From the NCBI RefSeq assembly GCF_023650515.1, contig NZ_CP096016.1, positions 1,140,001 through 1,204,000 on the forward strand: 64,000 nt of DNA. The letters are read 5' to 3'. Positions 15,889-25,099 of this stretch are shown here, in pieces (positions within the stretch are counted from its first letter, which is position 1; every line of letters begins with the position of its first letter). A program made the translations under genes and the position numbers. The notes under the pieces were generated by a model. It searched no databases. It worked only from the letters and a program-made list of their open reading frames with translations, and was not told where the DNA came from. This DNA is from Alkalimarinus coralli. GTDB taxonomy: Bacteria; Pseudomonadota; Gammaproteobacteria; Pseudomonadales; Oleiphilaceae.

Positions 15889-18471
15889 ATGAACTTATAT
15901 TTAAAACCTGTTGGTGAGCTGGATATAGAAGATATACATATTCAGGATCATTTGTTCGCAGTCGGGCGGAAAGAGCCACCGTTTAGTGCTTGCGGAGATG
16001 CGTCTGTCGCCAAGCTATCAAGAAAGCACGCCCGTATCTTCGAAGAGAATGGGAAGGTTTATGTTGTTGATCTGGGTAGCATGAATGGGACTAAACTCAA
16101 CGGCCATTCGGTGTCAGGTGAACCTCAAACATTGGCACACGGAGATCGGGTCGAGTTTGCCGGAATGGCATTCACGGTTGAGATCGAAGGGCAAACAAAC
16201 GAGCCTGATGAAGCGGTGAATGATGATATCGCTGTGGTATTGACACCTGAAAATGAGCGTGATGGAAAACCTATATTGGTGACTGACTTTCCATTTCTTG
16301 TCAGCAAATCAGAAGGTGTGTTTTACGACAACAAGGCACGGTTTTCATCCGTATTTAAATATATATCAAGACGACATGCCTACCTGTTTTTGAAAGAGGG
16401 GCGCATTTTCCTTGAAGACCTCAATAGTACTAATGGAACGTTCAAGGGCGATACAAAGCTTGAAGATGAGCCTGTGGAATTAATTAGCGGGGACAGCATT
16501 GCATTTGGCAATGGCCAACTCAGGTTTAACGTAAAGCTGGTACAGCCTGATAAACAACTTACAGATAGCCCCAGTTTAGCCGCAGTGCAGAGCGAAGATA
16601 AAGATGTAACCTCAGTGCACGAAGATCAGGGTATTGCGCCTAAAGATGATGCTGAATCTGCATCGACTTCGGGTTCGATATCGAAGCAAAGTTCTATTGC
16701 CAATCAAGACGCGCAAGGTGATATTTCGAGATCACAATTTAGTGACTTTGATGTTGAACCGGGCACGATACTAGTGGATAAGGCGAGCCCATTTCTTGAT
16801 ATTTTTTGCGCAGAGGGCCAACAGAATGAGCCGTCGGAAGATGCTGAAAATGCAGCCGAAAGTCATCCTGCTGAGCCAGCATCAGGCGGGGAAAAATCAA
16901 CATTTTGGTGCCGCCTATCGATATTTTTCTTTGAGTTAACGTCGGCGTTAAAAGGGGATGGTTCGGGAGGGGCAGAATCGTCCCGTTCGAAGAGCAAAAA
17001 AGAGTTTGTTATCGGTCTTTTAGTGATTTCAGGTGCTGCGGTGCTGATTACGATTCTGCTAACCCGAGAATCCGCTGAGCGGGATATTCAACGGCTGATT
17101 GCCGAAGGGCAGTTTCAGCAGGCTGCCACCATCGCAAACCAATACCTTGAAGACAATCCTGAAGATCAGTTTGTCATTCCTCTAGCATACGAAGCCCTGT
17201 TAAGGTCAGTCATTCCTGAATGGCAGCACTTGTTAGACGAAGGCCGGTTTGACGACTCTGAAAGGCGGCTTGAGCAAGCCATTAGAGACAACCCTCACAA
17301 TCGCTATGGTGTACAGGCGTTACGGTTACTTCAATTAGTGGGGGATTATGAGAGGTTCTTTTTCAGTAGGAATGGTCAGCCACTTACTCATATGTATGAG
17401 ACGGAAGAGCAGATTAGTTCACTCATATCAACATGGGATGCCGATGCGGACAAGTATCGGCAAATTATGAATCGGGTATCCGCTTCTGTCGATCAGTTTA
17501 AAAAACGTCACACTCTGTTTTATAGCCAACTAAGGGCGTTACGCTCAGAGCATGATCTATATAGCGGCCCCATCAGAGCCCTCACCCAAAAAGTCACAAC
17601 CTATCTTGATGCTGCGGATGCAGAAAAACTAAAAACAGAAATTAATCGCTTTATTGAAAAATACCCGGACTTAGGTGGTGTGGCAGAGCTGAGAAGTGAC
17701 CTCAACAGCTACCTTTTGATTAAAGCGGCGGCTGACAAAGGTGATCCTATCGCGTTAAAGGAGTTGGCTGATCACCTTGGTTTTAACACCCCGCCGTTTA
17801 AGCAGAAAGTACAGTCGTTACTGGTAAATATTCCAACGGATGAGTTTATTCAACAAATTAGACAAGCAGACAAATTGTGGGCGGACGGAGAGCTGAGTCA
17901 AGCGATCGAGAGGCTACAGGCACTCAATGACAAATCCGAAACGCAGCTGGTTAGCACCTTGATTGAGCGCTATCAGAACATTTTGACGCACTGGAAGGGA
18001 ATGGGGGGAGAGGGAGGCAACTATACACAAAGCCAGCTTATTGAAATTTACCCCCTTTTAGAGAAGCAAAAAGATGTGTATTTGTGGTCGCTACTTGAGA
18101 GTCAATTTAAGTTAATTGAGTCAACGATCATTGAGCAGGCGGACAAACACTATGAACTGGCTCGTGATAACTGGGCCAGATACCTGGACAACGGCGGAAT
18201 ATGGGGCGCACTGAGGCTGGAAACTGATATATCTTCGACCTACCGAACTCAGGCCAAGCTGCTCTCTGATGCATACAACGAAGTGTCGAAAGGGGCTGCG
18301 TTATTGGCCTCAATGGATATACCCAAAGATCAGCCCTTGGCCGCGTTTGAAGACCAGGTAAAAGGCGAAGCCAAAAGGCAGCGAAAGTGGATTAATGACC
18401 TGCACTTAGTACTTGATCAAAAAATACGTGATGAGAAAGTCAGCCAGCTTCCACAAGAAGGGGGGGAGTGA
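15889..18471 (+). CDS. Transmembrane protein with two FHA domains and a periplasmic TPR-like region
   Basis: An 860-residue protein. The cytoplasmic N-terminus carries FHA1 (about 20-90: VGRKEPP, LSRKHARI, SMNGTKLNG, canonical phosphothreonine-binding residues) and FHA2 (about 135-215: ISRRHAYL, STNGTFKG, but VSKSE in place of GR, so its binding may be weakened). An acidic Ser-rich linker follows, then one membrane helix at about 375-393 (FVIGLLVISGAAVLITILL). The remaining 465 residues are helical, with TPR-like pairs (FQQAATIANQYLEDNPEDQF; FDDSERRLEQAIRDNPHN), and would lie in the periplasm. It could pass a phospho-signal across the inner membrane to the exporter. It ends 1 nt before the HlyD start. 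No named family recognised beyond the domains. Confidence 0.85.
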   Translation: MNLYLKPVGELDIEDIHIQDHLFAVGRKEPPFSACGDASVAKLSRKHARIFEENGKVYVVDLGSMNGTKLNGHSVSGEPQTLAHGDRVEFAGMAFTVEIEGQTNEPDEAVNDDIAVVLTPENERDGKPILVTDFPFLVSKSEGVFYDNKARFSSVFKYISRRHAYLFLKEGRIFLEDLNSTNGTFKGDTKLEDEPVELISGDSIAFGNGQLRFNVKLVQPDKQLTDSPSLAAVQSEDKDVTSVHEDQGIAPKDDAESASTSGSISKQSSIANQDAQGDISRSQFSDFDVEPGTILVDKASPFLDIFCAEGQQNEPSEDAENAAESHPAEPASGGEKSTFWCRLSIFFFELTSALKGDGSGGAESSRSKSKKEFVIGLLVISGAAVLITILLTRESAERDIQRLIAEGQFQQAATIANQYLEDNPEDQFVIPLAYEALLRSVIPEWQHLLDEGRFDDSERRLEQAIRDNPHNRYGVQALRLLQLVGDYERFFFSRNGQPLTHMYETEEQISSLISTWDADADKYRQIMNRVSASVDQFKKRHTLFYSQLRALRSEHDLYSGPIRALTQKVTTYLDAADAEKLKTEINRFIEKYPDLGGVAELRSDLNSYLLIKAAADKGDPIALKELADHLGFNTPPFKQKVQSLLVNIPTDEFIQQIRQADKLWADGELSQAIERLQALNDKSETQLVSTLIERYQNILTHWKGMGGEGGNYTQSQLIEIYPLLEKQKDVYLWSLLESQFKLIESTIIEQADKHYELARDNWARYLDNGGIWGALRLETDISSTYRTQAKLLSDAYNEVSKGAALLASMDIPKDQPLAAFEDQVKGEAKRQRKWINDLHLVLDQKIRDEKVSQLPQEGGE

Positions 18472-18472
18472 G

Positions 18473-19849
18473 ATGACCGCGCCAAAACCAACGCTGCATT
18501 CATTGTCTCATGCCATCGAGGATCATAGTCCTGAAGGCGTCGATATTCTCACTTCAGAACCGTCCCGCTTTGCCATTGGAACTATTTACCTGCTGTTCTC
18601 ACTGGTTTTTGTTTGGGGTATATGGTCATTTTTTGGACGCTCAGATGTGATAGTGACAACGCCGGGTGTGCTCTCTCCTGAGGCAACTATCCGCCGGGTT
18701 TATGCCCCTGTCAAAGGCGAGTTGGTTGATATTTATATTTCAGAGGGTGCACCCGTTGCAAAAGATGATGTGCTGGCGCGAATTAATGCCAGAGATGCCG
18801 TCGCGCTGGCATCAAAAGCGATGGAAGCGCAGCTTAAACTGTCGGAAGCAGAGCGTGAAATGAAGCTGTTCCCGATACAAAAACGCTTGCTGGAACGAAA
18901 GGTCGCCGCCATTAAAGCAAAGCTCGAAATAGAAGAGGAGAAACACAAAATTCGAGTGGCAGATGGTCTTGAAAAGTTGGCTGGCTCACACCGCAAGCAG
19001 CTGGCAAAAGAGGAGTCAGTATTAAAGAATGCCGCCCAGGTTAGAGATGCCGCAAAGAAAAACTGGGAACGTTTCCAACGGCTCTTCAACAGCCCGGGAG
19101 GGGGAGGCATATCTCTAAAACAGGTGAATGAAGAGAAGTCCAAATATCGTAATGCGCAGGCAAATTTTGAGCAAGCGGCCGCGAAGCTAAACGAGTTGGA
19201 AGAGAAACTAAACGGTGAGTACTTCAGGCTAAGTGAAGAGATAAAACTCGGCTCCACAAAGCTTGAAGAGGCCAGAGTGAATTATGAAACCTCTCTGAAT
19301 GCCATTGAGAGCAACGAACACAAGGTCAAAGTAAAACTGGAAGCTGCTCGTTTAGAGCTGGAGGCCTCAAAGCGCATCACGTTTGACAACATTGATGAGG
19401 ATGGCTTTCTGGTTATCAAAGCACCGGTGGGTGGTGTAGTGGCCAGCATTGCCTATACACAGTCAGGTGACAAAGTGGAGTCCAACAGACCTATGGCTGA
19501 TATTGTTCCAGAGCAGTCTGGTTCTGTTCTGCATATCGATATTCCCGAAAATAACCGTGCATTTATCAAGGTCGGCCAACCGGTAAAAATGAAGTTCAAT
19601 GCGTTTGCGTTTCAACGCTACGGGTTTATCAGCGGAACCTTACAGTACATTGCACCCTCTACGGTGATATCGCCCGCAACCAAAAAGCCGGTGTATAAAG
19701 GCCGTGTCTCATTAGACCGGGACTACTACGAAGTCGATGGTGTAAAAATGCCGCTACGATACGGAATGGTCGCAGCCGCAGAAATTGTGACCCATAAACG
19801 GCGTTTGATAGATCTGGCGCTAGACCCTTTCCGCCGACTGAAAAGGTAG
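18473..19849 (+). CDS. HlyD-family periplasmic adaptor of a type I/peptide exporter
   Basis: A 458-residue membrane-fusion protein that joins the ABC exporter to the outer-membrane duct. One N-terminal membrane helix (FAIGTIYLLFSLVFVWGIWSF, about 33-53) is followed by a split biotinyl-lipoyl half (IRRVYAPVKGELVDIYISEG) and a long coiled-coil hairpin (about 105-300). The second lipoyl half (DGFLVIKAPVGGVVASIAY) and a beta-barrel region (GQPVKMKFNAFAFQRYGFIS) close the protein. ATG 18473 is preferred because gggggag directly precedes it and it lies 1 nt after the previous stop; the frame is open further upstream to 18413, inside the preceding gene. Gene order points to pairing with the C39-ABC transporter at 20709. 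Confidence 0.93.
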   Translation: MTAPKPTLHSLSHAIEDHSPEGVDILTSEPSRFAIGTIYLLFSLVFVWGIWSFFGRSDVIVTTPGVLSPEATIRRVYAPVKGELVDIYISEGAPVAKDDVLARINARDAVALASKAMEAQLKLSEAEREMKLFPIQKRLLERKVAAIKAKLEIEEEKHKIRVADGLEKLAGSHRKQLAKEESVLKNAAQVRDAAKKNWERFQRLFNSPGGGGISLKQVNEEKSKYRNAQANFEQAAAKLNELEEKLNGEYFRLSEEIKLGSTKLEEARVNYETSLNAIESNEHKVKVKLEAARLELEASKRITFDNIDEDGFLVIKAPVGGVVASIAYTQSGDKVESNRPMADIVPEQSGSVLHIDIPENNRAFIKVGQPVKMKFNAFAFQRYGFISGTLQYIAPSTVISPATKKPVYKGRVSLDRDYYEVDGVKMPLRYGMVAAAEIVTHKRRLIDLALDPFRRLKR

Positions 19850-19915
19850 AGGGGAATCGAAATGGTTTTGCCTGCAAAAGCTGGCACCGAAAAACTGACA
19901 TGGAGGCAACCCATT

Positions 19916-20671
19916 ATGTTAACTGTCGTAAAAATCGATGATGAAGAAATTAGTGCTGAGAGTTTTGTAAAGCTATTAAAAGTCAATGACAAGCTGGATG
20001 CGCTGCTCGAAACCGTGGTCACTGATAAGTTAACGGTTCATGCCGCCAAGAGAAGTGGTATGACCGTTAGCGCCGAAGAAATACAAGCCAGGGCAGACGA
20101 TATTCGACGGATTGAAGGGCTTCATAGAGCACAGGATACGATGGAATACCTGAACAACTTGGGGCTTTCAATTGAAGAGTTTGAGCAACATGTCGTCGAA
20201 AGCCTGTATCGGGAAAAAATGGAAGCAAAGGTCTGCACAGAAGAAGCGGTGAATGAGTATTTCAGGCTCCACTCGCCGTCATTTGACAGCGTTGAAGTGA
20301 GCCATATTTTACTGGACTCAGAAGGTAAGGCGAGTGAAGTTTTTGCGCTGCTTGAAGAAGATCCCGATAGTTTTGCTGATATGGCAATGGAGCACTCACT
20401 GGCAGAAGATACCCGCTATCAGGGGGGCTGTATTGGCAAAGTGTTGCGGGGAACCTTAAGCAATGAAATAGAAGCCAAGATATTCAACGCTGAAGAGCAC
20501 GAACCTCTTGGGCCTTTCAGAAATGAGGATGGCCGCTCGTTTGAAATATTTATGGTGGATTCCAAAATACCCGCTTCTCTAAATCCGAAAACGCTTAAAG
20601 AGGTTAAGAAGAAAGTGTTTAGAAAGTGGTTAGAAGATCGTGTTGGGGAGTTTCGTATCGAGGTTTATTAG
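19916..20671 (+). CDS. Parvulin-like (PpiC/SurA-type) peptidyl-prolyl isomerase of the exporter operon
   Basis: A 251-residue protein with a SurA-N-like helical part (about 1-125) and a parvulin/rotamase domain (VEVSHILLDSEGKASEVFAL; FADMAMEHSLAED; GGCIGKVLRGTLSNEIEAKI). It has no signal peptide, so it would act in the cytoplasm, perhaps keeping an export substrate unfolded or isomerising prolines. Two starts have good ribosome sites: ATG 19916 (ggagg 9 nt upstream) and in-frame ATG 19862 (agagggg 7 nt upstream, adding 18 residues); I prefer 19916 because recognisable sequence begins there. Located between the HlyD and C39-ABC genes, an arrangement typical of peptide-export clusters. Confidence 0.85.
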   Translation: MLTVVKIDDEEISAESFVKLLKVNDKLDALLETVVTDKLTVHAAKRSGMTVSAEEIQARADDIRRIEGLHRAQDTMEYLNNLGLSIEEFEQHVVESLYREKMEAKVCTEEAVNEYFRLHSPSFDSVEVSHILLDSEGKASEVFALLEEDPDSFADMAMEHSLAEDTRYQGGCIGKVLRGTLSNEIEAKIFNAEEHEPLGPFRNEDGRSFEIFMVDSKIPASLNPKTLKEVKKKVFRKWLEDRVGEFRIEVY

Positions 20672-20708
20672 TGCCGATGTAATGAGCACGCCAGGAAAAT
20701 GAGGAACC

Positions 20709-23700
20709 ATGCAGATGAGTGACCCAGCGCATAATGCATTTCTAGCTGAAATCGAGCTGTTCTCCTGCTTTGATGATGCCCAGCGAGAAATACTTGCAAG
20801 CAATATACAGACAGAGCAGTACGAGTTTGGTGATGCGATTCTCTCTGAGGGCAGCCATTGCAAAGGGGTATATCTAATTAAGAGCGGTGCAGTGCGTCTG
20901 TTTAGCGAAAGCAAGGGGCATGAAGTCAGCCTGGGCGTTCGAAAAGCGGGTGAGATATTTGCAGAACTCGCGGCATTGCGAGACTTTAAAACAGAATATT
21001 CTGTCAGGGCATCTGCTAAAACGGTGCTCTATTTTTTACCTCGCGAACCTTTTACCGAGCTGTTTAAAAGCAATAAAGAGGCCGAGTCCTATTTTGCACG
21101 TTTTGCCGCATTAAGTGCGGCCGGTGGTGTGGTTCGACGCTTGTTTAACCTGAAAGGAAAAATTGATAAGGAGGCCCTGGAGCAGCATGTAAAAAGTCTG
21201 GGGGTTAAAAAAATAGCGGCGGGTAAAACTATCCTCAAACAAGGGGAGAGTGAAGATCATCGGCTTTATGTTATTCGCCATGGCGATGTCAGTATTGTTA
21301 GGAAGGAACAAGAGGTTGAATACCCGTTGGCGACACTATCTCAGGGCGAAGTTTTTGGTGAAAAAGCGTGTTTGTTAAATCAGGAACAGGCCGCGTCGGC
21401 CATTGCCAAAACCGACGTGATACTGCTGGTTATCCCGGAAGCAACGGTCAGCTTTTTACTTGAGCACAATGCAAAATTAAAAGAGGTACTTGAGGAACGC
21501 ATCAGTTTTCACGAGCGAGAACTCCAGCGCCAAATGAAGTTGGCAGAGCGTCGAAATAAACGGGTGCTGCTGGATCTGATTTCAAAGCCGGGGCGTGGTG
21601 AAAATGTTATTAAGCGGTTTGCGTTAGTTGAACAGGCAGAGGAGATGGACTGTGGCGCAGCCTGTCTTGCCATGATCTGTAAGCACCATAATATCGACTT
21701 AACCCTCGGAAAACTGCGTGAAATGGCTAACGTGACAACCGAAGGCGCGACGTTGGATAGTTTGGCAAAAGTAGGTGAAACGCTTGGGTTTACCACTCGC
21801 GGCTTGAAGTGTACCTATCAGTCGCTGAAAAGCCTTGAAATGCCTTTCATTGCCCACTGGGAAGGGTATCACTATGTTGTTATTTACGGCATCTCATCAC
21901 AACATGTGTGGGTTGCGGACCCGGCTCAAGGGTTCAGGAAGCTAACTCGCGAGGCATTTGAAAAAGGCTGGAACGGCATCTGCCTGGTCTTTACGCCAGG
22001 TGCAAATATGGTTCAGCTGGCGGCCACTCGCTCTCCCTGGGTGCGGTTCGTATCGTACCTGAAACCCTATAAAAAACTGCTGCTGAATCTATTGGTCGCG
22101 ACGCTGGTGATTGAAATAATGGGGATTGTCCCCCCGGTCATTGTTCAGAATATTCTTGATAGAGTCGTGGTTCACCACAATGTATCACTGCTGACAGTAT
22201 TGATTGTTGGGTTGGTGATTTCACACCTGTTCCGGCAAATCACCACCGTTTTGCGCGGTTATTTATCAAACTTTATGGTGAGAAACCTCGACTTCGCAAT
22301 GATGTCGCAGTTCTTTAAGCACACAATGTCTTTGCCTCTTACATTCTTTAACCGCCGTAAGACCGGGGATGTATTTGCCCGCTTTCAAGAGAATGAAACG
22401 ATTCGTGACTTTCTCACTGAATCAACGATTAGTACATTGCTTAACCTGCTGATGGTGTTTGTTTACTTTACCGTTCTCTTTGCCTACAGCCCTATGTTAT
22501 CCCTTTTATTGATTGCCCTGGTATTCCCAATTTTGATTTTGACGGTATTAGTGACACCCAAAATAAAAGACTATGCGCGGAAAACATTTGAGTCGACCAC
22601 CGAAGCTGAATCGACACTAATGGAAACTATTTCAGGTGCCGAGACAATTAAAGCGATGGGGGTTGAACGCCCGTTACGCTTAAAGTGGGAAAAGAAATAC
22701 GCTGCCGCGCTTGATGTCCAGTATCGATCCGAAACATTTACGTTACTAGTCGGCGCTGCCAGTCAGATTTTAAATGCGGCAACGACGGTGTTGATCCTAT
22801 GGTTAGGGGCAACACTGGTGTTAGAGCAACAGCTTACGATTGGCCAACTGATTGCGTTCAATATGTTGATGGGCAGTGTCATGTCTCCACTAATGGGGTT
22901 AGTTGGGATGTGGGATGAACTGCATGAAGCGGGTGTCGCCATGGAGCGCCTGGGTGATGTGTTAGACATGGAGCCGGAAGAGACGCCTGACAATATTGCC
23001 TCAAGAATTGCGATCCCCGATTTACGAGGCAATATTCGTTTCGAGAACGTCTATTACCGTTACGGAGGTAAAGAAACCGCTTATGTGTTGGAGAATATCA
23101 GTTTCGAAATAGAAGAGGGCTCAACCGTAGCGGTGGTGGGCCATAGTGGGTCAGGTAAGTCGACGCTGGCCAAAATGGTGGTGGGGTTCTACCCGGCGAC
23201 AGAGGGCAAAATTTTTGTCGATGGTTATGACCTTTCGTTAATCGATAAAGAGTACTTCCGCCCGCAAATTGGCTATGTTATGCAATCAAATCTACTTTTC
23301 TCGGGCACCATTGCAGAAAACATTGCGTTTGGCGAAAGCAATCCTGATCGAAAGCGCATTATCGAAGTGGCGACGATGGCCGATGCTCATGGGTTTATCA
23401 GCAAAATGCCTCTGGGGTATGAACAGCTGGTTGGTGAGCGCGGGGCGGGGTTATCGGGTGGGCAAATACAGCGCATTTGCATTGCACGTTCCATTTATCA
23501 TGATCCGAGGTTGCTTATCTTTGATGAGGCCACATCTGCGTTGGATACGCAGTCAGAGAGCAATATTCTCCATAATCTACAAGATGTCTTAAAAGGCCGA
23601 AGCGCAATAATTATCGCCCATCGCCTGAGCACCATTATGAATGCCGATAAAATTCTGGTGCTGTATAACGGTTCAATCATTGAAGAGGGCAAACACCAGG

Positions 23701-23765
23701 AATTAATCGAGCGCCAGGGAATGTACTATCAATTAATTCAGAAACAGATTAGTCAGTCGTCATGA
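20709..23765 (+). CDS. Peptidase C39-containing ABC exporter with two N-terminal cyclic-nucleotide-binding domains
   Basis: A 1,018-residue fusion. Two CRP-like cNMP-binding folds (about 15-125 and 155-275; e.g. IKSGAVRLFSE, LSQGEVFGEKACLL) come first. The C39 cysteine peptidase (about 300-430) has catalytic Cys315 (MDCGAAC), His388 (YHYVVIYG) and Asp404 (VADPAQG) all present, so it should cut after a GG leader. A six-helix ABC membrane domain (about 445-740) and the ATPase follow: Walker A GHSGSGKST near 811, signature LSGGQIQR, Walker B LLIFDEATSALD, H-loop IIAHRLSTI. The layout resembles peptidase-containing exporters such as HetC of cyanobacteria. It overlaps the sigma-54 activator gene by 4 nt. 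Ligand of the cNMP domains is unknown. Confidence 0.95.
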   Translation: MQMSDPAHNAFLAEIELFSCFDDAQREILASNIQTEQYEFGDAILSEGSHCKGVYLIKSGAVRLFSESKGHEVSLGVRKAGEIFAELAALRDFKTEYSVRASAKTVLYFLPREPFTELFKSNKEAESYFARFAALSAAGGVVRRLFNLKGKIDKEALEQHVKSLGVKKIAAGKTILKQGESEDHRLYVIRHGDVSIVRKEQEVEYPLATLSQGEVFGEKACLLNQEQAASAIAKTDVILLVIPEATVSFLLEHNAKLKEVLEERISFHERELQRQMKLAERRNKRVLLDLISKPGRGENVIKRFALVEQAEEMDCGAACLAMICKHHNIDLTLGKLREMANVTTEGATLDSLAKVGETLGFTTRGLKCTYQSLKSLEMPFIAHWEGYHYVVIYGISSQHVWVADPAQGFRKLTREAFEKGWNGICLVFTPGANMVQLAATRSPWVRFVSYLKPYKKLLLNLLVATLVIEIMGIVPPVIVQNILDRVVVHHNVSLLTVLIVGLVISHLFRQITTVLRGYLSNFMVRNLDFAMMSQFFKHTMSLPLTFFNRRKTGDVFARFQENETIRDFLTESTISTLLNLLMVFVYFTVLFAYSPMLSLLLIALVFPILILTVLVTPKIKDYARKTFESTTEAESTLMETISGAETIKAMGVERPLRLKWEKKYAAALDVQYRSETFTLLVGAASQILNAATTVLILWLGATLVLEQQLTIGQLIAFNMLMGSVMSPLMGLVGMWDELHEAGVAMERLGDVLDMEPEETPDNIASRIAIPDLRGNIRFENVYYRYGGKETAYVLENISFEIEEGSTVAVVGHSGSGKSTLAKMVVGFYPATEGKIFVDGYDLSLIDKEYFRPQIGYVMQSNLLFSGTIAENIAFGESNPDRKRIIEVATMADAHGFISKMPLGYEQLVGERGAGLSGGQIQRICIARSIYHDPRLLIFDEATSALDTQSESNILHNLQDVLKGRSAIIIAHRLSTIMNADKILVLYNGSIIEEGKHQELIERQGMYYQLIQKQISQSS

Positions 23766-25048
23766 AAGCGTTCTCATTAAAAAATATGTCGTCAGCATCC
23801 TATGGTGGGCTGATTGAGAAAATTGAAGTGCTTCGTTCTTCAATTCGCTTCACGCCGGGTCTGACCAGCGAAGCGAAACAAACACTCAATCGGCAGGTGG
23901 CGGAACTTCGGGAAGAGTTGATGTTACTTTCTCGTAAAGAAAGGGCAGACACCACTCCTTTGCTGAATAAGGCTCGCGCTCAATCGAAAAAAACGCCAAA
24001 GACGACTCAAACAACAACCTATCGCAGAGAGTCCCTGCTAGAGCGGAATTTCGTGTTTGAAGGTGTATTTGGGGATAGCCCAAAACTGCTGGATGCATTC
24101 GAAATTGCAGAAAAAGCAGCGCCGACCAATTTACCTGTGCTCATCGAGGGAGAGAGCGGCACCGGCAAAGAGTTGATGGCCAAAGTGGTACATGCCAATG
24201 GAAAGCGGAGTGATAAACCTTTTGTTTCGGTCAACTGTGGGGCGATACCCGAAAACTTATTGGAGTCTGAGCTATTTGGCCATAAAAAAGGAGCATTTAC
24301 CGGGGCGTCATCAGACCGAAGTGGTAAATTTGAAAGCGCCAATACCGGCACGATCTTCCTGGATGAGATTGGTGAAATGCCGCTCATTGGCCAGGTTAAG
24401 TTACTCCGGGTTTTGCAGGCGAACGAAATTCAGCGTGTAGGGTCTGATGAAATTACCAAAGTCGATACGCGGATCGTCGCAGCAACGAATAGAGACTTAT
24501 TAAAAATGTCCCAGGAGGGAACCTTCCGGGAAGACTTGTATTATCGGTTAGGGGTGATTCATGTAACGCTCCCCGCATTGAGAGAGCGAAAAGACGAGAT
24601 CAGCGTATTGATTGAGTATTTTTGTGATGAGGCAGCAGAAAGTCTTGAACGCCGACCCATTAACATCTCACCGACGCTTTATCATTTTTTGCAAAATTAC
24701 CAATATCCAGGGAATATCAGGGAGCTACGGAATATTATCTATCGTTTGTCGTGCCTGGCAGACGAAACGGCAGAAATTTACCATCTTCCTGAGGCGATTA
24801 AGCCGAAAGACCGGCCCGAAAGCACGGGTAAGGGCGCTGAAATGTCATTGGCAGATATAAAGAAAGCCGCAAGCGATGACGCTGAAAAACACTATTTGAA
24901 AGAGGGGCTTAAAACCGTGAACGGAAAGGTCTCTGCGTTGGCAGCCATCACAGGCATGAATCGCTCTTACCTGCAAACGTTGCTTAAAAAACATGGCATT
25001 CATTCAAAAGAGTTTAAACGCACAAACAAAAGCAATGAGCCTGAATAA
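23762..25048 (+). CDS. Sigma-54-dependent transcriptional activator (NtrC-type without receiver)
   Basis: A 428-residue bacterial enhancer-binding protein. The N-terminal 95 residues are helical and charged, with no receiver, PAS or FHA motif visible. The AAA+ domain (about 100-330) has Walker A GESGTGKE, the sigma-54 contact loop GAFTGA, Walker B GTIFLDEIGEMP and the R-finger region FREDLYYRLGV. A Fis-type helix-turn-helix closes the protein (VSALAAITGMNRSYLQTLLK). Its ATG overlaps the stop of the exporter gene (ATGA), so it is translationally coupled and last in the run. A perfect sigma-54 promoter precedes the run at 14347, which suggests autoregulation. Confidence 0.94.
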   Translation: MKAFSLKNMSSASYGGLIEKIEVLRSSIRFTPGLTSEAKQTLNRQVAELREELMLLSRKERADTTPLLNKARAQSKKTPKTTQTTTYRRESLLERNFVFEGVFGDSPKLLDAFEIAEKAAPTNLPVLIEGESGTGKELMAKVVHANGKRSDKPFVSVNCGAIPENLLESELFGHKKGAFTGASSDRSGKFESANTGTIFLDEIGEMPLIGQVKLLRVLQANEIQRVGSDEITKVDTRIVAATNRDLLKMSQEGTFREDLYYRLGVIHVTLPALRERKDEISVLIEYFCDEAAESLERRPINISPTLYHFLQNYQYPGNIRELRNIIYRLSCLADETAEIYHLPEAIKPKDRPESTGKGAEMSLADIKKAASDDAEKHYLKEGLKTVNGKVSALAAITGMNRSYLQTLLKKHGIHSKEFKRTNKSNEPE

Positions 25049-25099
25049 GCGGGTTTTAAGTGCGACTTATTTTTATTGCCGTTTGAAGTGCCTGCAGGG

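Noticed and set aside
18733-19257. 174-codon minus-strand frame rich in Ser and Phe
   Set aside because: Antisense to the HlyD coiled-coil part; a by-product of its Lys/Glu/Ala codons.
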